Origin: Gammaproteobacteria bacterium
GTDB taxonomy: Bacteria; Pseudomonadota; Gammaproteobacteria; GCA-001735895
NCBI GenBank assembly: GCA_029288195.1
Contig: JARFPR010000060.1
Coordinates: 1 to 22,252, forward strand
DNA length: 22,252 nucleotides
Reading direction: 5' to 3'
Positions 1 through 6,724 of the stretch are shown here, piece after piece; positions within the stretch are counted from its first letter, which is position 1; every line of letters starts with the position of its first letter. The translations under genes were made by a program, and so were the position numbers. The notes under the pieces are model-generated. The model saw nothing but the letters and a program-made list of their open reading frames with translations. It was not told where the DNA came from and did not search any database.

Positions 1-534
1 GGAAAATTGCGTTTTCAGGAAATCCATCTGATCGGCGAGTATATTCTTGTTCGCGAGGTAGAAAAACTCGTAGCGATTCGGTACGAACGGAACCGCAAGC
101 AGCTGCATGCCGGCTTCTTCTGGAATCCGATTCGCTTTTCGATGATTACAGCGCTTGCAGGCAGTAACGACGTTGGTCCAGCTATCGGTACCACTGCGTG
201 ACACCGGCAAAATATGATCGCGCGACAAATTATCCGCGGGAAACTCACCACCACAATACATACACAGGAATTGATCGCGACGGAACAGGTAACTATTGAC
301 CAGCGGTGGCACAAAGTCGCTAAGTTTGACGCTGCCGTCACTCGCCAGGATACTCGGCAACGATAGCACCGATTGCCGGCCCATGCGGTTGATCCCGCCC
401 CTGATTTCAAACGCGTTTTCCCCCAACGCCCAGACGACCTGGTCCTTTACCACCAGCGTTGCGGCCTCCTCACGCGAAATCCAGTCAATCGGCATTCCGG
501 CCTTGTTCAATCTCAGGATTTTTGCATTCCTCAT
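1..534 (-). CDS. HNH endonuclease family protein (C-terminus cut by window edge)
   Basis: The minus-strand frame is open from an ATG at 534 to the window edge (178 residues seen). Its middle and C-terminal parts carry the HNH signature: a CMYCGGEF Cys pair, then RDHILPVSRSG (the catalytic DH), then NVVTACKRCNHRKANR with the second Cys pair and the final His. HNH proteins of this layout are metal-dependent nucleases; this compact type, with a short N-terminal domain containing ALGENAFEIRGG, is common in proteobacteria and its cellular substrate is unknown. An in-frame GTG at 612 would add 26 residues (starting VKIAGIVYFG), but the family normally begins close to the ATG used here (MRNAKILRLNKAG). 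Neither start has a strong ribosome binding site. The gene is divergent from the PhzF-like gene at 827 and shows no sign of decay in the visible part. Confidence 0.85.
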   Translation of the reverse strand, partial: MRNAKILRLNKAGMPIDWISREEAATLVVKDQVVWALGENAFEIRGGINRMGRQSVLSLPSILASDGSVKLSDFVPPLVNSYLFRRDQFLCMYCGGEFPADNLSRDHILPVSRSGTDSWTNVVTACKRCNHRKANRIPEEAGMQLLAVPFVPNRYEFFYLANKNILADQMDFLKTQFS

Positions 535-826
535 CGCTTTATTATGCCTTACAAATTCGTCAGGTAAACCCCTGATTTCATAACCAAAATACACGATTCC
601 TGCTATTTTCACGTCGCTTAGCAAAGATTCGCAAATTCAACTCCAGGTACAAGTATAGAAAACGCTTTCGCAATGACCATAAATTTGCTTAGATTGCTGC
701 GTTATTGTTACAGCTTAATGACTCCGGGAGAAATTCATTGGATATATCTGGGGCAAAGATTGCAGTCGACCACAATAACCTGCTCGACACCGCCAGACTG
801 TGGGAAAACCGGGCCCCACTTAAATT

Positions 827-1735
827 ATGAAATCTTTCCCCTTCGCGCTCTATGACGCGTTTTCTGCCACTGCCTTCGGCGGCAGCCAGGCAGCCGTGCT
901 TATCGACGCGAAACAAATCAATTCTGCTGAACGTCAGCGCATCGCGCGCGAAATAGGTATGCCGGCAACGGCCTTTGTCGACAGTCATGCCGAGGACTGG
1001 ATCGAGGTACAGTTCATGTCGACGGTGATGGAATTGCCTATGTGTGGGCATGGCACCATTTGCCTTTTGACGCACATGCTCGAAACAAAGCGCATCAGCA
1101 TGACCAGGCAATCGATGCGACAGGTCGAGTTACGTTTACCCAAATCGAATGCCAATGTCGGTTTGAGTTTGCGCGACGATGGTCGTTACCAGGTGATGCT
1201 GGACATCACGCCGCCACGCTTCGAACCGGCACCACCCCATACCGGGGGCTTGCTAAAAGTGCTGGGGCTAAAAGCCGACGCACTCGCGCCTGATTTACCG
1301 CTCGAAACCGCTCGCGGTGATTTCGTTCACCTGATGGTACCTGTCACCGGGCTGGATGCAATGCAATCGATTCAGCCCGACTTCAACGGGATGATCGAAT
1401 TCTGCCATGCCTATGGCATCGAAACGATCGCTGTATTCTGTAGCGAGGTGGAAAATGTAGATAACAGTATCCACGTACGCGATTTTTGTCCGGCGGTCGG
1501 AGTAAATGAATCCGCCGCGGCTGGCACCACTAATGCCGCATTGAGCAGTTACCTGCTGCGTCATGAGCTGGTGCCAACAGAGTCGGGCGTGGTCACGATT
1601 AATGCCGAACAGGGGCTCGAACTGGGGCGACCAAGTTCGATACAATCGCGTGTTACCCTGACCGATCAGAAAATTGCCAGGCTACAGGTGGGTGGTGTCG
1701 CGACCCGTGTTCTGGATGGTCATGTTTATCTATAG
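827..1735 (+). CDS. PhzF family isomerase-like protein with altered active site
   Basis: The 302-residue protein has the PhzF/YddE two-domain layout: N-terminal LYDAFSATAFGGSQAAVL (family: DAFt..pf.GNpa.V), ELPMCGHGT around residues 70-77 (family CGHAT), and FCPAVGVNESAAAGTTNAA at 220-237 (family sPa.Gi.EDPvTG). PhzF-fold enzymes isomerise small enol/amino-acid-like substrates by acid-base chemistry using a Glu in an SETAF-type motif, the His of CGHAT and an Asp of EDPVTG. Here the Glu position reads Ala (MPATAF, about residue 47) and the Asp position reads Ser (NESAAAG, about 229); only the His (about 75) remains. It is therefore a divergent subfamily whose reaction cannot be named. Its stop is 8 bases before the start of the dipeptidase-like gene, which has AGGTGGA just upstream, so the two are probably cotranscribed. 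Confidence 0.88.
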   Translation: MKSFPFALYDAFSATAFGGSQAAVLIDAKQINSAERQRIAREIGMPATAFVDSHAEDWIEVQFMSTVMELPMCGHGTICLLTHMLETKRISMTRQSMRQVELRLPKSNANVGLSLRDDGRYQVMLDITPPRFEPAPPHTGGLLKVLGLKADALAPDLPLETARGDFVHLMVPVTGLDAMQSIQPDFNGMIEFCHAYGIETIAVFCSEVENVDNSIHVRDFCPAVGVNESAAAGTTNAALSSYLLRHELVPTESGVVTINAEQGLELGRPSSIQSRVTLTDQKIARLQVGGVATRVLDGHVYL

Positions 1736-1743
1736 GTGGAGTC

Positions 1744-2742
1744 ATGCAACCCGATCTTGAAAAACTGCTGCAGGAGACGTTGGTTTGGGATGCGCACGCG
1801 GGCATATTTCCAAGCCCTGAGGTGGACCTGAACCTGCTGCAGGAATGGCTCGATTGCGGGGTCAACTACCTCAGCATCAATGTCGGCTTTGACGTCATGG
1901 ATTGGCAGGAAACCCTGGCAACACTGGCTGCCTATCGTCGCTGGGTGCTAGCGAACACCGATCGTTTCATGCTGATCGACGACGACGCCGATATTGATCG
2001 GGCGCGCAAGGAAAATAAATTTGCGCTGAGTTTCGATATCGAGGGCATGAACGCACTCAACCGGGATATAAATATGGTCGGTGTCTACCATGCACTCGGC
2101 GTGCGCCAGATGTTGTTCGCCTATAACCTGAACAATGACGCGGCCGGAGGTTGTCATGACCGCGACACCGGCCTGACCGATTTTGGTAAACAGGTGGTGC
2201 GTGAAATGAATCGCCTCGGCATGATTGTCGACTGCTCACACGCGGCCTACTCTACGACCATGGACATCATGCAAGAATCGAGCAAACCGGTCGTATTTTC
2301 GCATTCCAATCCGGCCGCCATCTGGGACCATCAGCGTAATATTACAGATGACCAGATCAAGGCCTGTGCCGCCACAGGAGGTGTCATTGGTGTCAATGGC
2401 ATGGGAATTTTTCTCGGTGACAACGACATCAGCAATGCAACCCTGGTGCGCCATATTAAATATCTCGCCGACCTGGTCGGCTGTCAGCATATCGGCTTCG
2501 GTTTCGATTATTCCCCAAAGGTGGATGTCGATATCGGGGTAATTTTACGGAGTCGGCCTGACTACTGGCCAGCGGGCCAGCAGTACGATACCCCGGCAAT
2601 AAAACATGCCGGCCCAAAACAGCTGGTGGGCCTGGCAGAAGATCTATCTACTGCCGGGTTTGGCGAAGATGATATTCGCGGCATTCTCGGCGGCAACTTC
2701 CGACGCGTCGCTGCGAACGCCTGGCAGGGTTGCTCAGGCTAA
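1744..2742 (+). CDS. M19 (membrane/renal dipeptidase) family metallohydrolase
   Basis: The 332-residue protein matches the M19 amidohydrolase family over its full length. Visible landmarks are the N-terminal DAH (residues 16-18), FDIEG with the bridging Glu near 100, VDCSH (His near 166), VVFSHSNP (His near 187), HQRNITDDQ, the FGFDYSP Asp, and ILGGNFRRV at the C-terminus. M19 enzymes cleave dipeptides, some D-amino-acid containing, with a binuclear zinc centre. The usual first ligand pair HxD (DGHND) is here DAHAG, so the Asp ligand is replaced by Gly. Catalysis may therefore use one metal or a different substrate. It has no signal peptide, so it is cytoplasmic. It has a good ribosome binding site (AGGTGGA) and lies 8 bases after the PhzF-like gene. 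Its TAA stop overlaps the stop of the convergent channel gene. Confidence 0.92.
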   Translation: MQPDLEKLLQETLVWDAHAGIFPSPEVDLNLLQEWLDCGVNYLSINVGFDVMDWQETLATLAAYRRWVLANTDRFMLIDDDADIDRARKENKFALSFDIEGMNALNRDINMVGVYHALGVRQMLFAYNLNNDAAGGCHDRDTGLTDFGKQVVREMNRLGMIVDCSHAAYSTTMDIMQESSKPVVFSHSNPAAIWDHQRNITDDQIKACAATGGVIGVNGMGIFLGDNDISNATLVRHIKYLADLVGCQHIGFGFDYSPKVDVDIGVILRSRPDYWPAGQQYDTPAIKHAGPKQLVGLAEDLSTAGFGEDDIRGILGGNFRRVAANAWQGCSG

Positions 2743-3602
2743 TTTGAAATACCGTTGTTATCTGACGGTGGCTTTAAATACAGCTTTAGCTCTGCAATTT
2801 CTTGCCGCAGGGATGCCATCTCCTGGTGCAGGTCCGCCTCGATATGATCCCGGGCCTGGTTCATCGCATCCATGGCCTGCTGTGACTCTTCTTCGCTGAA
2901 ACTATGCATGGCGTTAACGATGATGGCGATAAAAAGGTTCAGCATGGTAAAAGTGGCGATCAGGATAAAGCAGACAAAATATACCCACGCAGCCGGATGC
3001 ACTTCCATCACCGGGCGCACTATTCCCATCGACCAACTCTCCAGGGTCATGATCTGGAACAAGGTAAACAAGGACTCTCCAATGCTGCCGAACCATTGCG
3101 GAAATGCCGGGCCGAACAGCTTGGTTGCAATCACCGCGAACACGTAGTAAATCAGCAATAACACCAGCGCGATTGAACCCAGACCCGGAATTGATTTTAA
3201 CAATGCTCCCACCACGCGGCGCATTGACGGGACCAGTGTCAGCAGCCGTAACACGCGCAGCACCCGCAACGCTCGCAGCACGGCAAATGGCCCGCTGGCG
3301 GGTACAAGTGCAATTCCGACCACAATAAAATCAAAGATGCTCCAGGCATCGCGAAAAAACCCGAGCCGATGAGCAAAGATGCGCAGCACGATTTCGATTA
3401 CAAACACGCCCAGGATCAGGTGGTCAAGCGTAAGCAGAAGCGTACCGTAGCTGTCCATAACAGACGGCACGGTTTCAAGTCCAAGGATGATCGCATTGAT
3501 CACAATCAGGACCATGATGCTATTTTGCACCCTGGGTCCTTCCACCCAGTTACGTATGGCAGCGCGTAACCCTGCTTGCGTTGATTCGTCTGATGGTTTC
3601 AT
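2739..3602 (-). CDS. Voltage-gated sodium channel, BacNav (NaChBac) type
   Basis: The 287-residue inner-membrane protein has one six-segment voltage-gated domain. S1 is at about 28-45, S2 at 55-78 and S3 at 86-101. S4 runs from about 106 to 130, with Arg at 110, 113, 116 and 119 every third residue (RALRVLRVLR). S5 is at 141-163, the pore helix and selectivity filter at 173-192, and S6 at 204-232. The filter is TLESW (186-190), identical to the NaChBac core motif that selects Na+. After S6 comes a charged region (about 236-275) with heptad-like spacing, as in the BacNav C-terminal coiled coil that holds the tetramer together. Family members carry Na+ current linked to motility and pH responses. 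The gene stands alone, convergent with the dipeptidase gene; their stop codons overlap in CTAA. Confidence 0.93.
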   Translation of the reverse strand: MKPSDESTQAGLRAAIRNWVEGPRVQNSIMVLIVINAIILGLETVPSVMDSYGTLLLTLDHLILGVFVIEIVLRIFAHRLGFFRDAWSIFDFIVVGIALVPASGPFAVLRALRVLRVLRLLTLVPSMRRVVGALLKSIPGLGSIALVLLLIYYVFAVIATKLFGPAFPQWFGSIGESLFTLFQIMTLESWSMGIVRPVMEVHPAAWVYFVCFILIATFTMLNLFIAIIVNAMHSFSEEESQQAMDAMNQARDHIEADLHQEMASLRQEIAELKLYLKPPSDNNGISN

Positions 3603-3684
3603 TTGTAATCCGGATTAATACTTCCAGTAATCTAAAGTGGTAGCCTGACGCAAATTTTCAATACACCCGCAAAATAGGCGCCCG

Positions 3685-4332
3685 CTAACGCGCATCCTGC
3701 CCCCGCTTTTCCCATTTTTTGAGGTTACGATAATCACGGTAAGACCGTGCGCGGAAACCCAGCTTGATGGCTAACCAAAGAAACGGATTGGGAGCATGCT
3801 GGCACTGCGGCATCAGGTTGAAATCGTACAATTTGGGAATCAACTCTCCCCCCTGTTCGACAATCATCACATTCTTCGAGCTTATGTCGAGATCATGCAC
3901 TCCGTTCGCTTCGGCCTGCTGGACAATTTGATACCCGGCATCCAGCACTTCTCGAGGCAAATGACCCAGTTCGATGATTAAATCCTTCAAAGTGCGGCCG
4001 GATATATACTCCTGGATCATGCAGTGCGTATATTCACTAGAAGACGGGTACACTCGGTAGGGCCTGGCAATATATTTTTTTATTTCGCTTAAATCATGTA
4101 ACGACTTATTGCGCCCAAATTCAAACTCCGCGATATCAACACCATACTTCTGCCGGTATTTTTGAGCTACCTCTTCGCGGTAGGTTTTTACAATTACAAT
4201 GTCTTCGCCCAACATCGCTTCAAACACATGTGAACGCGCACCTTTGCCCAGGTATCCCTTGATCTGGATTTCCGCCGGAAACGAGAGTGATTCCTGTATC
4301 TGGTCTATATCTGGTGTATCAGGTTTACCCAT
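3685..4332 (-). CDS. Small protein-kinase-fold protein (YrbL/lipopolysaccharide-kinase-like)
   Basis: The 215-residue cytoplasmic protein has the core motifs of the protein-kinase-like fold in order. There is a glycine-rich loop GKGARSHVFEA (29-39), a VIVKTY Lys at 49, and a candidate helix-C Glu near 71 (EFEFGRN). The hinge-like stretch is CMIQEYISGRTL, the catalytic loop HDLDISSKN (146-154, Asp149 and Asn154), and the metal-binding YDFN (Asp170). The HxDxxxxN catalytic loop resembles bacterial aminoglycoside/Kdo-kinase-like and YrbL-type proteins. The family phosphorylates sugars, lipids or proteins, but the substrate cannot be told here. It is near minimal in size: after the DFN motif only about 45 residues remain, ending in a very basic tail (RNLKKWEKRGQDAR). 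No partner gene is adjacent: the channel gene lies 82 bases downstream in the same direction. Confidence 0.75.
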   Translation of the reverse strand: MGKPDTPDIDQIQESLSFPAEIQIKGYLGKGARSHVFEAMLGEDIVIVKTYREEVAQKYRQKYGVDIAEFEFGRNKSLHDLSEIKKYIARPYRVYPSSSEYTHCMIQEYISGRTLKDLIIELGHLPREVLDAGYQIVQQAEANGVHDLDISSKNVMIVEQGGELIPKLYDFNLMPQCQHAPNPFLWLAIKLGFRARSYRDYRNLKKWEKRGQDAR

Positions 4333-4654
4333 TTATACCTGGCTCTATTTTTCGCATGCTGTCGATAGCCGGTCAATCGTAGAAGGTGGATAGTCTCACG
4401 AATTCCCAGTTAACATTGCATAATAAATCGATACCGAATTTTCGATCAATTCCACCATGATCGATCGATTACGTTGACATATCCCACGTTCGCCAACTAG
4501 CATGCCCGCGACGGCAAAACACAATTAATGGTAAAAGACCATCATAGATTTCCTGGCGCACCGGATTCTTCATAAACTAATTGGTCAAGCAGGCAAGCGG
4601 CATTGATAGGGAATGAACACCGGGACCATGGCTTAATCAAAGGGCACTACTCAG
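4333..4654. other. Intergenic region between divergent kinase-like and methyltransferase genes
   Basis: This 322-base AT-rich spacer separates two genes that start away from each other, so it should hold both promoters. I see no convincing -35/-10 pair, no RNA gene and no clear gene remnant. There are only small inverted repeats, such as ATGGT at 4528-4532 with ACCAT at 4538-4542, and GATC-rich runs near 4450-4470. Confidence 0.5.
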
Positions 4655-5416
4655 TTGAAACAAAACCTAAAGCTAAATACCTTTGTTAGGAAAGCCCGTT
4701 TTTTAGGCTCGAGATACTATTGTCCTATCTGTGATTCGAACCTAAGGAATTTACGCCCGCGTGGTTTCAAGTTCCCGGTTTTAGCCGAAAAAAACATCAT
4801 CGGCGGTGGGTATCGTTTAAACGCTCAGTGCCCAGTATGTAAATCTACGGACAGAGAACGGCTGCTATACCTCTATTTATCAAACAAAACTAGTTTCTTT
4901 AATGAGCCAATCAAGCTGTTGCACGTGGCTCCTGAACCCGCATTAAGTGCTGTCATAGAAACGCATTCCAACATCGACTACTTAACCGCTGACCTTAGTT
5001 TGGATTCGGTGATGGTTAAGATGGATATTACCGAGATTGATTATCCTGACAAATCATTCAACGTTATTATCTGCAACCATGTGTTGGAACATATTATCGA
5101 CGACAAAAAGGCAATGAACGAATTGTATCGCGTTTTAAAACCGGGAGGTTGGGGCATATTGCAGGTCCCTATGTCTTTATCTCTGACTACCACCTACGAG
5201 GATTTTTCGATTACCGATCCAACCCAAAGAGAGCAGGTGTTCGGACAGTCAGATCACGTGAGAATCTATGCAATCGATTATCTGGACAGGCTCAAGGAAT
5301 CTGGATTTCAAGTCGATCCATTTGAATGGTGGACCGACGATGAGTTTTCTGACTCGAACAACAGATATGGTCTACTCCAGGATGAAAGTATATTCGTCGT
5401 CAGCAAACCCGATTAA
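4655..5416 (+). CDS. Class I SAM-dependent methyltransferase with N-terminal zinc-ribbon
   Basis: The 253-residue protein begins with two Cys pairs, YYCPICDSN (about 22-30) and AQCPVCKSTDRERL (about 57-70), which look like a split zinc ribbon. It is followed by a Methyltransf_11-type Rossmann domain: LLHVAPEPAL (motif I position, but lacking the usual GxGxG), a DLSLDSVMVKMDITEI acidic loop, FNVIICNHVLEHI (motif IV with the typical HVLEH), and LYRVLKPGGWGIL. Such proteins are frequent in sugar or lipid modification clusters; the acceptor is unknown. The start must be TTG at 4655, because an in-frame TAA lies 19 bases upstream and no suitable ATG follows; AAAGGG lies about 10 bases before it. 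Base composition is visibly more AT-rich than the flanking genes and codon use differs, which suggests transfer. Confidence 0.85.
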   Translation: MKQNLKLNTFVRKARFLGSRYYCPICDSNLRNLRPRGFKFPVLAEKNIIGGGYRLNAQCPVCKSTDRERLLYLYLSNKTSFFNEPIKLLHVAPEPALSAVIETHSNIDYLTADLSLDSVMVKMDITEIDYPDKSFNVIICNHVLEHIIDDKKAMNELYRVLKPGGWGILQVPMSLSLTTTYEDFSITDPTQREQVFGQSDHVRIYAIDYLDRLKESGFQVDPFEWWTDDEFSDSNNRYGLLQDESIFVVSKPD

Positions 5417-5462
5417 TACCTGGTATCAATCGGGTTCATTATCAGCGCCCGGCAGATAATCC

Positions 5463-5618
5463 CTAGATCAAATCGGCGTCGGTAATGATTTCCATCAACG
5501 CCAGACCCTTGAATTGCAGGGCCTTTTGCAGAGGTTCTCCCAGCTTTTCGGGCTCGGTAACGCGTGCGCTGTGCCCGCCGTATCGATTTGCAGCGGGTAA
5601 ACAGTCCCCAGACTCCAT
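5463..5618 (-). pseudogene. C-terminal remnant of a thiamine-diphosphate-dependent enzyme (acetolactate-synthase-like)
   Basis: On the minus strand a 51-codon open stretch ends in TAG at 5463 and reads RYGGHSARVTEPEKLGEPL, then QKALQFKGLALMEIITDADLI. This is the usual end of TPP-dependent decarboxylase/carboligase large subunits: a (F/Y)GGHG.RVT.PEEL..AL block followed by P.L(V/I)EVITD at the extreme C-terminus. Normal family members have about 550 residues. Upstream the frame passes into sequence with no family resemblance, so only the tail remains. A small independent gene starting at the ATG at 5618 is possible but unlikely. It occupies the spacer between the methyltransferase and secretin-like genes and is probably a scar of deletion or insertion. 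Confidence 0.65.
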
Positions 5619-5731
5619 GCGTTGCTTTTTCAGCTAAACTGTTCTTTATAAAGCAACCAATTGTTATTAATGCACAGCACAGTTCGAAATCAAATTAATA
5701 TGCATCCCGACCTTGGGAAGGTGCATATCCG

Positions 5732-6586
5732 ATGAAACTAGCTTACAGACTACTCGGGCTGTTGCTGCTGGTATCTGCCGTTCAGGCAGCTTCGATCACG
5801 ACGATAAATCTCTCGAACCGCCAGGCCGCGGAAATCATACCCATTATCAAACCCATGCTGGGCAGCGATGACGCTATTACGGGACAGGGTTATAAAATTT
5901 TTCTACGTTCATCTGCGCAAACCCTGGCGCAGGTAAAGGAGATGATCGATGCCCTGGATGTCGCCGCAAAAACACTGCAGATATCGGTTTTCCAGGGTAG
6001 TACCCGGGGCCTCAGTGCCCTCGGATTCAGCAGTGGTATTCAAATTGAAAGTGGCGATGCGGGTATCAACATAGGGACCAGCGGAAATCAAAACAACAAT
6101 AGCGGTGGCAGCATCACTTACAGCACCAGTAATGGCAGCGGTAACGTCAACAGCACCACTACCCAAATGCGCCTGGAAGACAATCCGATACACCAGGTAA
6201 GAGTCACCGAAGGCAGCGAAGCCTATATAGAAACCGGTGAACAGATCCCCTATTTTTCAGGCACCCACTGGATCGTGCCCAACTCAGTTGCAGGCGGTAT
6301 CGAGTACAAGGATGTAACTACCGGCTTTTACGTGCTGCCGCGCATCCATGGCGACAAGGTCACGCTGCAAGTCAGCCCGTTTAAAAATTCACAGGCTAAG
6401 TCACGCGGTGGCAACATCGAAACGCAGAATGCCAACACCACCCTGACCGGGCGGATCGGTGAGTGGTTGCTGATCGGTGGCATCACGGAACAACTCAAGC
6501 GCTCACAAAGTGGCACCGGCAGTTACAGCTCAACTCAAAGCAGAAACAATGAAAGCATCTGGAGCAAGGCAGATCTGGTCCAATAA
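5732..6586 (+). CDS. Stand-alone secretin-like periplasmic/outer-membrane protein
   Basis: The 284-residue protein has a clear signal peptide (MKLAYRLLGLLLLVSAVQA, cleavage after VQA). Residues about 22-80 form an N1/N0-like secretin N domain: ITTINLSNRQAAEIIPIIKP, then GYKIFLRSSAQTLAQVKEMI and ALDVAAKTLQISV. A Gly/Ser/Asn-rich linker follows at about 96-143. Residues about 155-255 resemble the start of the secretin beta domain (HQVRVTEGSEAYIETGEQIPYF, GFYVLPRIHGDKVTLQVSP, GEWLLIGGITE). Full GspD/PilQ secretins are 500-700 residues, so this is a short single-N-domain version that ends soon after the first secretin block. GGGAAGG lies before the ATG. No pilus or type II secretion genes are nearby, so its role, perhaps in biogenesis or as a pilotin-like partner, is open. 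Confidence 0.78.
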   Translation: MKLAYRLLGLLLLVSAVQAASITTINLSNRQAAEIIPIIKPMLGSDDAITGQGYKIFLRSSAQTLAQVKEMIDALDVAAKTLQISVFQGSTRGLSALGFSSGIQIESGDAGINIGTSGNQNNNSGGSITYSTSNGSGNVNSTTTQMRLEDNPIHQVRVTEGSEAYIETGEQIPYFSGTHWIVPNSVAGGIEYKDVTTGFYVLPRIHGDKVTLQVSPFKNSQAKSRGGNIETQNANTTLTGRIGEWLLIGGITEQLKRSQSGTGSYSSTQSRNNESIWSKADLVQ

Positions 6587-6611
6587 GCCAGGAAACTAAA
6601 CCCGACTTTTA

Positions 6612-6650
6612 CAGCCCCGGTAAATGAATATTACTGTCGAACCGGGGCTG
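6612..6650. terminator. Hairpin between convergent secretin-like and TPR-sulfotransferase genes
   Basis: CAGCCCCGGT at 6612-6621 and ACCGGGGCTG at 6641-6650 form a perfect 10-bp GC-rich stem around a 19-base loop. It sits between two convergent genes, 25 bases after the secretin-like stop, so it can stop transcription from both sides. There is no long T-tract on either strand, so factor-dependent or RNA-stabilising action is possible. Confidence 0.6.
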
Positions 6651-6724
6651 GTTCATATTCTGATGTTAACGAATAAATTCGAGACAGTTTGTCGCTCTCT
6701 TTGCGGTCCCGCTGGCCAGAATTA

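Noticed and set aside
15..410. Minus-strand 131-codon ORF at the left edge
   Set aside because: Ser/Arg/Cys-rich shadow frame of the HNH gene, whose own frame holds the complete HNH motifs.
689..1111. 140-codon minus-strand ORF
   Set aside because: Opposite the PhzF-like start region, with no motifs; the PhzF frame explains the coding signal.
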